Assembly (NCBI RefSeq): GCF_958405655.1
Contig: NZ_CATYWO010000002.1
Coordinates: 372,001-436,000 of the forward strand
Source of the DNA: Ralstonia condita
Lineage (GTDB): Bacteria; Pseudomonadota; Gammaproteobacteria; Burkholderiales; Burkholderiaceae
DNA: 64,000 bases
Direction: 5' to 3'
Shown: piece by piece, positions 25,900 to 34,565 of the stretch
Layout of the letters: each line of letters opens with the position of its first letter
Position numbering within the stretch: the stretch's first letter is position 1
Notes under the pieces: generated by a model
Told to the model about the DNA's origin: nothing
The model's input: the letters and a program-made list of their open reading frames with translations, nothing else
Database searches by the model: none
Made by a program: the position numbers and the translations under genes

Positions 25900-27490
25900 A
25901 CACGATCTGAACATGCCTGCACAGGAAGGGGCGCGCTCTCGACTGCCCGCCGTCGTCATCGGCAACCGCCACCTGACAATCGAAGACGTCGTAGCCATTG
26001 CGCGTGACGCACACCCGGTGTCGCTCTGCGCCGATACCGCGTGGCGTGATCGCATCGAGCGCGGAGCGCAGTTCCTGCGTGAGCGTCTGGCAGCGGGCGC
26101 GACCGTCTACGGAGTCAACACGGGTTATGGCGACGCTTGCCAGGTGAGCGTGCCGGCAGCACTGGTGGAAGCGCTGCCGCTGCAGCTCACGCGCTACCAC
26201 GGCTGCGGCATGGGCCGCTACCTGGAGCCCGCCGAAACCCTTGCGGTGGTCGCCGCGCGGTTGAACTCGCTGGCGCACGGCTACTCTGGCGTGCGCCATC
26301 TTCTGCTGCAGCGGCTGGCGGATCTCATCAACCACCGCATCCTGCCCCGCATCCCGGCGGAAGGCTCGGTGGGCGCGAGCGGCGATCTCACGCCACTCTC
26401 CTACGTGGCAGCGGCGCTCGTGGGCGAGCGGGACGTCCTGTTTGCCGGACGCCAGCAGCCCGCCGCCGACGCGTGGCAGCAGATCGGTCACGCGCCAATC
26501 ACGCTGGCGCCGAAGGAGGGACTCGCCCTGATGAACGGCACGGCCGTCATGACGGGCCTGGCCTGCCTTGCGTATGCGCGCGCCGAACACCTCATCCGGC
26601 TGTCTGCCCGCCTGACGGCGCTGGCCACGGTGGCGCTCGACGGCCGCGCCGCGCACTTCCATCCGACCATCTTCCACGCCAAGCCGCATGCCGGCCAGGC
26701 CGAGGTAGCAGGATGGATCCGCGACGATCTGGCGCAGTGGGACGACGCATCCGCGCACCGTGTGCAGGACCGCTACTCGATCCGCTGTGCGCCGCACGTG
26801 ATCGGTGTAGCGCGCGACGCCCAATCGTGGATCCGCCGCGACATCGAGAACGAACTCAACAGTGCCAACGACAACCCGCTGGTCGATCCCGATACGAAGG
26901 AGATCCTGCACGGCGGTAACTTCTATGGTGGGCACATCGCGTTTGCGATGGATGCACTCAAGACCGCCGTCGCCAATCTGGCCGACCTGATGGACAGGCA
27001 GCTCGCGCTTCTGGTGGATGACAAGTTCAGCAACGGCCTGCCCCGAAACCTGTCGGGTGCCACGGCAGAACGCGCGCCCATCAACCACGGCTTCAAGGCG
27101 GTACAGATCTCCTCGTCCGCATGGACGGCAGAGGCGCTCAAGCTGACCATGCCGGCCAGCGTGTTCTCGCGTTCGACGGAGGCACATAACCAGGACAAGG
27201 TCAGCATGGGCACGATTGCGGCCCGCGACTGCCTGCGCGTGCTCGAGCTGACAGAGCAGGTGGCCGCCGCCCATACGCTTGCAGCGGTGCAGGCGGTGCG
27301 ACTGCGCTGCCGGCTGGATCCCTCGATTCAGGTTCCCGCACCCGTACAGGCGTTCATCGCGCGCGTGGGGGCGTTGTCCTCGTTCGTGACCGAAGACCGC
27401 CCGCTGGAATCCGACCTGCGCACCGTCGCGCTCGCCATCGAGCAAGGCCGGCTCGGCGATGAACAAGGAAGCCACCATGACCGCACGTGA
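25892..27490 (+). CDS. Aromatic amino acid ammonia-lyase (HAL/TAL family)
   Basis: 532 residues of the MIO-dependent lyase family. The prosthetic group forms from Ala162-Ser163-Gly164 in GSVGASGDLTPL; the catalytic Tyr is Tyr73 in VYGVNTGYG. The substrate-selecting pair reads Tyr102-His103 (LTRYHGCGMG); it is His-Leu in Rhodobacter tyrosine ammonia-lyase and Ser-His in bacterial histidine ammonia-lyase, so the specificity is open. No other hut gene is near. Within a polyene cluster the likely job is to turn tyrosine into 4-coumarate as the aryl starter, as proposed for flexirubin loci. It overlaps its neighbours by 8 and 14 bases. Confidence 0.88.
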   Translation: MAEHDLNMPAQEGARSRLPAVVIGNRHLTIEDVVAIARDAHPVSLCADTAWRDRIERGAQFLRERLAAGATVYGVNTGYGDACQVSVPAALVEALPLQLTRYHGCGMGRYLEPAETLAVVAARLNSLAHGYSGVRHLLLQRLADLINHRILPRIPAEGSVGASGDLTPLSYVAAALVGERDVLFAGRQQPAADAWQQIGHAPITLAPKEGLALMNGTAVMTGLACLAYARAEHLIRLSARLTALATVALDGRAAHFHPTIFHAKPHAGQAEVAGWIRDDLAQWDDASAHRVQDRYSIRCAPHVIGVARDAQSWIRRDIENELNSANDNPLVDPDTKEILHGGNFYGGHIAFAMDALKTAVANLADLMDRQLALLVDDKFSNGLPRNLSGATAERAPINHGFKAVQISSSAWTAEALKLTMPASVFSRSTEAHNQDKVSMGTIAARDCLRVLELTEQVAAAHTLAAVQAVRLRCRLDPSIQVPAPVQAFIARVGALSSFVTEDRPLESDLRTVALAIEQGRLGDEQGSHHDRT

Positions 27491-27911
27491 TCTGCCGCCG
27501 CTTGTCGCCAGCGCCCGCGTGGAAGTGCCATTCCACGACGTCGACGCCATGGACGTCTGCTGGCACGGCCACTACCTGAAATACTTCGAAATCGGCCGCG
27601 CCGCCCTGCTGCGCTGCTTTCACTACGACTACCGGGAGATGCGCGACTCGGGCTTTCTGTGGCCCGTGGTCGAAGCGCACCTCAAGTACATCAAGCCGGC
27701 CACGTATGGCCAGCAGATCGAGGTGCGCGCCACGCTGATGGAATACCAAAACCGTCTCAAGATCGGCTACGAGATCGTCGATTGCGCTTCCGGCATGCGG
27801 CTGACGAAGGGCCACACCACGCAAGTCGCGGTGTGCGCGCGTACGGGTGAGCTGCAGTTCGTCTCGCCGCCCGTGATGGTCGAACGTGTGGAGCGCGCAT
27901 GGCCACGCTGA
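27477..27911 (+). CDS. 4HBT-type acyl-ACP/CoA thioesterase (ApeK-like)
   Basis: 144 residues of the hotdog thioesterase family: VEVPFHDVDAMDVCWHGHYLKYFEIGR carries the active-site Asp and the Y-x-x-Y-F-E signature. The start at 27477 (MTARDLPP) has AAGGAAG at good spacing; a start at 27459 would add six residues without a ribosome site. It probably frees mis-primed or finished acyl chains from the ACPs. It overlaps the lyase by 14 bases and lolA by 13. Confidence 0.87.
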   Translation: MTARDLPPLVASARVEVPFHDVDAMDVCWHGHYLKYFEIGRAALLRCFHYDYREMRDSGFLWPVVEAHLKYIKPATYGQQIEVRATLMEYQNRLKIGYEIVDCASGMRLTKGHTTQVAVCARTGELQFVSPPVMVERVERAWPR

Positions 27912-28555
27912 TGGGGACCGTACGCGCAGGGTGCATCAGCTTATTGCTGACAACCGCCAGCACATTCGCTCACAGCGCTCCCAGCGCGACGCAACAGAGC
28001 AGCGCGCTTGTCTCGCAGGTGGCAGCGCAACTTGCACAGGCCAATGGCGTGCGCGCTCAGTTTGTGCAGACGCAATCGCTGCAGGCCATGCAGCGGCCGC
28101 TGGTAAGCAGCGGCACGCTGCTGTTCCTTCGCGAACATGGCGCGATCTGGCGGGTCGAGCAGCCACACCGCATGACGTATGTGATGACGGACGCGGGTGT
28201 CACCACGCTCGATGCCGATGACAAGCCCGTGGCGCGCGGCGCACGCAATGCCGCCGGGGTGGCCCAGGTCTCGCGCATGATGCGCGCCATGCTGACGGGC
28301 GACCTGTCGGCGCTGTATTCGCAGTTTGACGTCAACGCCCAAGGCAGCGTCAGCCGATGGCATCTGCGGCTGATTCCCGCTCAGCCTCAGCTTGCCCAGG
28401 CATTGCGCGGACTTGATCTGGCAGGCGACACCTACGTGCGCAGCATCCGTGTGCAGTCGGCCAATGGCGACGAAACACGCATCGAGTTCACCGGCAGCAC
28501 GCGCGTGGAGGCACCCAATGCCGCCGAACGCGCCCTGCTTGGGGCGCCCCGATGA
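27899..28555 (+). CDS. LolA-like outer membrane lipoprotein carrier (ApeL-like)
   Basis: 218 residues with a signal peptide (GCISLLLTTASTFAHSAPS, cleavage near residue 27) and a LolA-type beta-barrel half (VRAQFVQTQSLQAMQRPLVSSGTLLFLREHGAIWRVEQPHR). It should be a periplasmic chaperone that takes the pigment-lipid from the inner to the outer membrane, together with the MMPL exporter encoded next. Chromosomal LolA would be a separate gene. Confidence 0.87.
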   Translation: MATLMGTVRAGCISLLLTTASTFAHSAPSATQQSSALVSQVAAQLAQANGVRAQFVQTQSLQAMQRPLVSSGTLLFLREHGAIWRVEQPHRMTYVMTDAGVTTLDADDKPVARGARNAAGVAQVSRMMRAMLTGDLSALYSQFDVNAQGSVSRWHLRLIPAQPQLAQALRGLDLAGDTYVRSIRVQSANGDETRIEFTGSTRVEAPNAAERALLGAPR

Positions 28556-30960
28556 CGCAGCAGTTGGCGATACGCCCGTCGGTGCAGTCTGCTTGGGCCA
28601 TCCGGCTCGGCTGGCTCGCGCTGGTGCTGGCCGCCGTGCTCTATTGCGCCGTGCGGCTGCACGATGGCACGGCACTTCAGACGAACCTGCTGGCGTTGTT
28701 GCCTGCCACCGAGGCCGATCCGGTCGCGGAACAGGCCGTGGATACGCTGGCGGCATCCCTGGGCGACCGCACCGTGTTCCTGCTCAGCAGTCGCGACGCC
28801 GAGCACGCCAAGGCCGCCGCCATTCACCTTGGCGCACAGCTCAAGCGCAGTGGTGCCTTCCGTAGCGTGATTGCCGAGCTTCCGCCATTCGATGCCGGCC
28901 AGATCACACGGTCCTACCTGCCCTACCGGTTCGGCCTGCTGAGCGCCGCCGACCGCGCCGCGCTGGATCGCACGTCGACGGCGCTGCCAAGGCTGCTGGC
29001 GCAGCGGCTCTATGCGCCCGTCGAGGCCGGCTTGAGCGCCCCGCTGGCCGATGATCCGTTTGGATGGCTCGGGCACTGGCTGGCGGACCTCCCGCTGGCG
29101 ACGACGCGGCTGGAGCTCGAAGACAACTTCCTCGTCGCACGGCGTGGCGACACGATCAGCGTACTGGTGGCGGGTACGCTCGCTGCCTCAGCCTACGATG
29201 CCCAAACCCAGGCCACCGTGCGCAGTGCAGTCGCCCAGGCTCAGCACGCCCTCGCGCAGACTTTTCCCGACGTGACCCTGTTGCGCACCGGCGCGGTCTT
29301 CTACGCGGCTGCCGCTCGCAGTGCTTCGGAGCATGAGTTGCATCGGATCGGCATCCTCTCTATGTGCGGGATCGCGCTATTGATGCTGTGGGTGTTCCGC
29401 TCGCCGCGCTTTCTGCTGCTTGGATTCCTGTCCACCGGCATTGGCACCGTGTGCGCGCTCGCGACGACGCTGCTGCTGTTCGGCAAGCTGCATCTGCTGA
29501 CGCTCGTGTTCGGTGCGAGCCTGATCGGCGAGGCGGTGGACTACTCCATCCAGTATTTCGTCACGCACCTCGGCGCCGAAGCCAGCCACGATGCGCGGCG
29601 CAGTGCGCGCGATGTCCGCCCGGCACTGCTGGTCGCCCTCGCTACCAGCCTGCTTGGCTATGCGATCCTGGCTGGCGTGCCGTTTCCCGCGCTGCGGCAG
29701 ATCGCATGCTTTGCCATGGCTGGTATCGGGGCCGCCTATCTGTCGGTTGCCACCCTGCTGCCGGCGCTGCTGCTGCATGCGCCACGACAGCCTCGCCGCA
29801 CCTACCGCCGCGCGGCGCGTTGGCTGGGGGCTTGGCAGGCAGCGCTGACGAGCCGGAGCGCATGGCTTTGCCTCGCCTTGATTGCCGCGGCCGCGGTGCC
29901 GGGCTGGTTGCGCTTGACGAGCGATGACGACATCCACCTGCTGATCCAGCGCGATCCCGAGCTGGCGCAGCAGGAAGCCATCGTGCGCGAAACCATAGGC
30001 CTGGAAGGCAGCACGCAGTTCTTCGTCGTACAGGGCAATTCGGCCGAACAGGTGCTGCAACGCGCCGAAGCGCTCCAACGCAAACTGGAAGGCCCGATTG
30101 CGGGTGCCCCGATCAAGGGCGTGCAGTCGGTGACACAATTCGTGCCGTCAGCGCGTCAGCAAGCCGAAGACCGGGCGCGCCTCGGCCAGCGCGTCTTCGC
30201 AGATCGACAGGCCCTGGCCACCGCATTGCTCGATGCCGGATTTCGCCCGGAAGTCGCTGCCAATTACGTCGATGCCTTCGGCGGCGCCCAGAGCGGTCCG
30301 CTGACGGTAGATGCCTGGCTGGCAATGCCTTGGTCGCAGCCCTATCGGCACCTGTGGTTGGGACGGGTGGCCCAGGCGCAAGCGCCGACCTATGCCGCGA
30401 TCGTCATCCCTGCCGGTGCAACAGTTGCGCAGTTGCCGGCGCTCGCTGCACTGGCTGACGGCGAAGCCGGCATCCGCTTCGTAGACAAGCCCGCGAGTGT
30501 CGCCCGCCTGTTCGCGGCTTACCGCGTCGACAGCGGATGGTGGCTGGCCGGCGCGCTCGTGATGGTCCTCGTGCTGTTCTGCGTGCGCTACGGTCCCGCG
30601 AACGGTGTACGCGTGACGCTGCCGGTCGTCCTTGCCGTCGGCATCACGTTTGCGGCCTATGGTTACGCCGGCATGCCGCTGAATCTGTTCCATTGGCTTG
30701 CCCTGATGCTCGTGCTGGGCGTTGGCGCCAACTACGCCGTGTTCCTGCGTGAAGGCTGTGCGCGTCGGCACGCTGACATTGGCGGCGTGTGGGTTGGCGT
30801 GCTGCTGTCGGCGGGGACCACGCTGCTGTCGTTCGGCCTGCTTGGCGCGAGCGCCATGCCGGTGTTGCGCAGCTTCGGGATGACGCTGGCCCTGGGCATC
30901 GTCATTGCGGTGGCGCTGGCGCCGCTGGGCATGCCGCTGATCAAGAATCGACACGCATGA
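28552..30960 (+). CDS. MMPL/RND-type lipid exporter (ApeM-like)
   Basis: 802 residues with about 12 membrane helices in two blocks and two large periplasmic loops, the MMPL plan. An N-terminal helix near 16-38 is followed by a periplasmic domain to about 260, helices 260-420 (including VFGASLIGEAVDYSIQYFVTH, with the GxxxDY-type motif) and a second set from about 660 with LGVGANYAVFLREG. It likely hands the finished lipid to the LolA-like carrier. Four-base overlaps with both neighbours. Confidence 0.9.
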   Translation: MTQQLAIRPSVQSAWAIRLGWLALVLAAVLYCAVRLHDGTALQTNLLALLPATEADPVAEQAVDTLAASLGDRTVFLLSSRDAEHAKAAAIHLGAQLKRSGAFRSVIAELPPFDAGQITRSYLPYRFGLLSAADRAALDRTSTALPRLLAQRLYAPVEAGLSAPLADDPFGWLGHWLADLPLATTRLELEDNFLVARRGDTISVLVAGTLAASAYDAQTQATVRSAVAQAQHALAQTFPDVTLLRTGAVFYAAAARSASEHELHRIGILSMCGIALLMLWVFRSPRFLLLGFLSTGIGTVCALATTLLLFGKLHLLTLVFGASLIGEAVDYSIQYFVTHLGAEASHDARRSARDVRPALLVALATSLLGYAILAGVPFPALRQIACFAMAGIGAAYLSVATLLPALLLHAPRQPRRTYRRAARWLGAWQAALTSRSAWLCLALIAAAAVPGWLRLTSDDDIHLLIQRDPELAQQEAIVRETIGLEGSTQFFVVQGNSAEQVLQRAEALQRKLEGPIAGAPIKGVQSVTQFVPSARQQAEDRARLGQRVFADRQALATALLDAGFRPEVAANYVDAFGGAQSGPLTVDAWLAMPWSQPYRHLWLGRVAQAQAPTYAAIVIPAGATVAQLPALAALADGEAGIRFVDKPASVARLFAAYRVDSGWWLAGALVMVLVLFCVRYGPANGVRVTLPVVLAVGITFAAYGYAGMPLNLFHWLALMLVLGVGANYAVFLREGCARRHADIGGVWVGVLLSAGTTLLSFGLLGASAMPVLRSFGMTLALGIVIAVALAPLGMPLIKNRHA

Positions 30961-32138
30961 TGGCTTCTCCCGTCTATCTGCATGCACTCGGCATGGTCAA
31001 CGCGCTGGGCGATGATGTGGGCGCCATTTGCCTCCGCCTGGCAACCGGGCATGCGCCTGGCATGCTGGCAACCCATCGCCCCGATGGCTCGACAGCCGTC
31101 GTCGGACGCGTGCTGGCGCCGCTTGAAGTCCGGCCACCCAGGCAGCTGTCCGCTTACGACTGCCGCAACAACCGGCTGCTGCTCGCCGCGCTTGCACAGA
31201 TCCAAGCCGAACTGGATGCCGCACACGCCAGGTACGGCCCACACCGGATCGGCATCGTGCTCGGCACCAGCACGTCCGGCATCGATGCGGCAGAGGTTGC
31301 ACTGCGCCATGCGAAGACGCACGGGACGCTGCCCGAAGCCTTTGACTATCGCCAGATGGAGATCGGCACGCTCGCGCCGTTCGCAGCTGCGGCGCTGGGC
31401 GTCACGGGTCCGGCCTATACGGTCTCCACGGCGTGCACGTCCAGTGCCAAGGCCTTCGCATCGGCGCGCCGCCTGCTGCAATTGAACCTGTGTGATGCAG
31501 TGGTCGTTGGCGGCGCAGATTCTCTGTGCGAACTGACGCTGCAGGGCTTTGCCTCGCTGGAGTCGACCAGCGCCACGCATACCAACCCGATGAGCCGCAA
31601 CCGCGCCGGGATCAACATTGGCGAGGGCGCAGCCGTCTTTCTGATGACACGCGAGCCGGGCCCCGTACGCCTGGCAGGCGTGGGCGAATCAAGCGACGCC
31701 CATCACATCTCCGCCCCTGATCCGACCGGCGCCGGCGCCGAGCGGGCCCTGTGCGCCGCCCTGGCCGATGCCGGGATCGAGGCCGACGCCCTCGGCTACG
31801 TGAACCTGCATGCCACGGCCACGCGCAAGAACGACGAGATGGAAGCGCACCTCATGGCGCGGGTGTTTCCGAACGGCGTACCGACCAGCGGCACCAAGCC
31901 ACTGACAGGACACATGCTGGGTGCGGCCGGTGCCACCGAACTTGGCTTTGCATGGCTGGCACTCGCGCGCGATGGCACCCCCTTGCCGCGCCACGTGTGG
32001 GACGGTGAAGCGGACCCTACCCTGCCCGTGCTCGACCTGATCGAGAACACGCGTCGCCTGGCGTCAGGCCGATACGTGATGAGCAACTCGTTTGCCTTTG
32101 GCGGCAGCAATGCGAGCCTGATCCTTGGACAAGGATGA
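30957..32138 (+). CDS. Beta-ketoacyl-ACP synthase (ApeO-like)
   Basis: 393 residues with a complete Cys-His-His triad: Cys160 (VSTACTSSAK), His285 (NLHATATRKND) and His319 (LTGHMLGAAG). Two adjacent ATGs (30957, 30960) can start it; both overlap the exporter stop. In E. coli the ApeO ketosynthase pairs with the chain-length factor ApeC as the elongating enzyme; the same pairing with the protein at 19754 is inferred here. Confidence 0.92.
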   Translation: MMASPVYLHALGMVNALGDDVGAICLRLATGHAPGMLATHRPDGSTAVVGRVLAPLEVRPPRQLSAYDCRNNRLLLAALAQIQAELDAAHARYGPHRIGIVLGTSTSGIDAAEVALRHAKTHGTLPEAFDYRQMEIGTLAPFAAAALGVTGPAYTVSTACTSSAKAFASARRLLQLNLCDAVVVGGADSLCELTLQGFASLESTSATHTNPMSRNRAGINIGEGAAVFLMTREPGPVRLAGVGESSDAHHISAPDPTGAGAERALCAALADAGIEADALGYVNLHATATRKNDEMEAHLMARVFPNGVPTSGTKPLTGHMLGAAGATELGFAWLALARDGTPLPRHVWDGEADPTLPVLDLIENTRRLASGRYVMSNSFAFGGSNASLILGQG

Positions 32139-32614
32139 ACATGACCGACGCCGAACTCTGCGCCTTGCCGATCGAATCCATCCTGCCCCATCGCGGCAGC
32201 ATGCTGCTGCTCTCGCGCGTGGACACCTGGGACGAAGAATCGATCGCAGCGGCCGCCGACCTTGATCCGGCTGCCTGGTATGCCGACGCGAACGGCAACA
32301 TGCCCGCGTGGATCGGCATCGAACTCATGGCGCAGGCCATTGCCGCCCACGTCGGTTTGCTGTCGATGCGAGAGGGCAAGCCGGCGCGGCCCGGCGTGCT
32401 CCTGGGGTCTCGCAAGTACGAGACGAGCGTGCCGACGTTCCCGCCAGGCCAGCCGTTGCGTTTGGAAGCGCGTGAACTGCTGCGCAGCGCCGAGGGTCAT
32501 GGCGCCTACGCGTGCACAATCAGCACTGCTGGGCAGAACCTGGCCACCGCCGTCATCAAGGTGTATCAGCCGACCGATTTCGAAGCATTCATTGAAGGGA
32601 GCCTCACGACATGA
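32135..32614 (+). CDS. 3-hydroxyacyl-ACP dehydratase (ApeP/FabZ-like)
   Basis: 159-residue single hotdog protein. It has LPHRGSMLLLSRV (His19) and MPAWIGIELMAQAIAAHVG (Glu63), the two catalytic positions of FabZ-type dehydratases. It is the second dehydratase in the cluster, next to the domain fused to the ligase; a pair of dehydratases (ApeI and ApeP) is also present in E. coli. Four-base overlaps on both sides. Confidence 0.9.
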   Translation: MNMTDAELCALPIESILPHRGSMLLLSRVDTWDEESIAAAADLDPAAWYADANGNMPAWIGIELMAQAIAAHVGLLSMREGKPARPGVLLGSRKYETSVPTFPPGQPLRLEARELLRSAEGHGAYACTISTAGQNLATAVIKVYQPTDFEAFIEGSLTT

Positions 32615-33339
32615 GCCGCCGTGTTCTTGTGACAGGCGCAAGCCGCGGCATCGGCCGCGCCATCGCCTACCAACTTGCGTCTGACGGATTCGACGTCTCG
32701 GTGCATTGCCGCAGTGGCCGCAACGAGGCCGACGCCGTCGTGGCCGACATCCAGGCGCAGGGCGGCAGCGCGCGCGTGCTGCAGTTCGACGTACGCGATC
32801 GCCATGCCTGCCGCACGCAACTCGAAGCCGATGTGGAAGCGCACGGCGCCTACTACGGCATTGTCCTGTGTGCAGGCGTCACGCGGGACGCTGCGTTTCC
32901 CGCGCTGACCGAAGAGGACTGGGATGTCGTGCTCGAGACCGGCCTGGACGGCTTCTACAACGTCGTCCACCCGCTCACCATGCCGATGGTCCGCGCCCGC
33001 AAGGGTGGGCGCATCGTCACCATTGCGTCCGTCTCGGGCGTGATGGGCAACCGGGGACAGGTCAATTACAGCGCCGCCAAAGCCGGACTGATCGGCGCGA
33101 CGAAGGCGCTGGCGGTGGAACTGGCCTCGCGCAGGATCACCGTCAACTGCGTGGCGCCGGGGCTGATCGAAACCGAGATGCTGTCGCACGTCGAACACCT
33201 GGACCATGCCCTGCAGACCGTGCCGATGAACCGTGTGGGCCAGCCGGCAGAAGTCGCCGCGGTGGTCGGTTTCCTGATGTCGGACGCGGCCTCGTACGTC
33301 ACGCGGCAGGTGATTGGCGTCAACGGCGGGATGATCTGA
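32611..33339 (+). CDS. 3-oxoacyl-ACP reductase (FabG-like, ApeQ-like)
   Basis: 242-residue short-chain dehydrogenase with NADPH motif TGASRGIG (8-15), catalytic Ser near 140 in TIASVSGVMG, Tyr153 and Lys157 (NYSAAKAG), and the C-terminal GQPAEVAAVVGFLMSDAASYVTRQVIGVNGG typical of FabG. It reduces the keto group in each elongation round. No enoyl reductase is encoded nearby, which fits a product that keeps its double bonds. Confidence 0.94.
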   Translation: MSRRVLVTGASRGIGRAIAYQLASDGFDVSVHCRSGRNEADAVVADIQAQGGSARVLQFDVRDRHACRTQLEADVEAHGAYYGIVLCAGVTRDAAFPALTEEDWDVVLETGLDGFYNVVHPLTMPMVRARKGGRIVTIASVSGVMGNRGQVNYSAAKAGLIGATKALAVELASRRITVNCVAPGLIETEMLSHVEHLDHALQTVPMNRVGQPAEVAAVVGFLMSDAASYVTRQVIGVNGGMI

Positions 33340-34565
33340 TGCGGCGCGTCGTCATTACAGGCATGGGCGGCGTCACGGCCCTGGGCTCTGCCTGGAGCGA
33401 GATCCAATCCGCCATCGAGCAGGGCCGGAATGCCGTGCGCCGCATGCCGGAGTGGGATTACTTCGATACCCTGCACGCCCGCCTGGCCTGCCCGCTGCCG
33501 GCCTTCGCGACACCGGCGGAATACCCTCGCAAGAAGACGCGCTCGATGGGCCCGGTGTCTGTGTACGCCGTGCGTGCGAGCGAACTGGCGTTGGCTGACG
33601 CCGGTCTGGCAGGCGACTCGTCCATCGCCGATGGCCGCATGGGCGTTGCCTACGGATCGTCATCGGGGTCGGTGCAGCCCATCCGGGCGTTCGGCAGCAT
33701 GCTCGACACGGGCTCGATGCAAGGCGTCACCTCCAACAGCTACGTGCAGATGATGCCCCACACGACCGCCGTCAACGTCGCGCTGTTCTGGGATCTGAAA
33801 GGCCGCATCATCCCGACCTCGTGCGCATGCGCCTCGGGCAGCCAGGCCATCGGTTACGCCTACGAAGCCATTGCCACCGGCAAACAGACCATGATGCTGG
33901 CCGGCGGCGCAGAAGAGCTCTCGGCCCCCGCCGTCGCGGTATTCGACACGCTCTACGCCACCAGCACGCGCAACGACGCGCCGCACCTGACACCGCGTCC
34001 GTTCGACAAGGCGCGCGATGGCCTCGTGGTGGGCGAAGGCGCGGCCACGCTGGTGCTGGAAGACTACGACCACGCCCGCGCGCGCGGCGCACACATCCAC
34101 GCCGAGGTGGTCGGCTTCGGCTGCAATTCGGATGGCGCGCACATGACGCAGCCTACCGCTGCCACCATGGGCCAGGCCATGCGCCTGGCACTGCAGGACG
34201 CGGCCCTGCCGCAAGAGGCTGTCGGTTACGTGAACGCTCACGGCACCTCGACCGAGTTGGGCGACATCGCAGAAAGCCAGGCCACGGCCGACGTCTTCCG
34301 CCCGACCATGCCCATCAGCTCGCTCAAGAGCTACATCGGTCATACGCTCGGCGCGTGCGGCGCGATCGAGGCGTGGTGGACCATCGAGATGATGAAGCGC
34401 AACTGGTACGCACCCACGCTCAACCTCGAGAACGTCGACCCGGCCTGCGCACCGCTGGACTACATCGTCGGCAGCGCACGAACCCTTGAGAGCGACTACG
34501 TGATGAGCAACAACTTCGCGTTCGGCGGCATCAATACCTCGCTGATCTTCAAGCGCGCCGCCTGA
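33339..34565 (+). CDS. Beta-ketoacyl-ACP synthase II-like (ApeR-like)
   Basis: 408 residues with Cys164 (TSCACASGSQ), His301 (NAHGTSTELGD) and His335 (YIGHTLGACGA). Its FabF-like start MRRVVITGMGGVTALG and ends are complete. It overlaps fabG by 3 bases and touches the next ketosynthase (last and first base shared). In E. coli ApeR is thought to carry out the first condensation on the aryl starter; that role here is by analogy. Confidence 0.92.
   Translation: MRRVVITGMGGVTALGSAWSEIQSAIEQGRNAVRRMPEWDYFDTLHARLACPLPAFATPAEYPRKKTRSMGPVSVYAVRASELALADAGLAGDSSIADGRMGVAYGSSSGSVQPIRAFGSMLDTGSMQGVTSNSYVQMMPHTTAVNVALFWDLKGRIIPTSCACASGSQAIGYAYEAIATGKQTMMLAGGAEELSAPAVAVFDTLYATSTRNDAPHLTPRPFDKARDGLVVGEGAATLVLEDYDHARARGAHIHAEVVGFGCNSDGAHMTQPTAATMGQAMRLALQDAALPQEAVGYVNAHGTSTELGDIAESQATADVFRPTMPISSLKSYIGHTLGACGAIEAWWTIEMMKRNWYAPTLNLENVDPACAPLDYIVGSARTLESDYVMSNNFAFGGINTSLIFKRAA

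Noticed and set aside
25892..27490. Histidine degradation (hutH) assignment for the ammonia-lyase
   Set aside because: The active-site pair differs from histidine lyases, hutU/hutI are absent, and the gene overlaps polyene genes on both sides.
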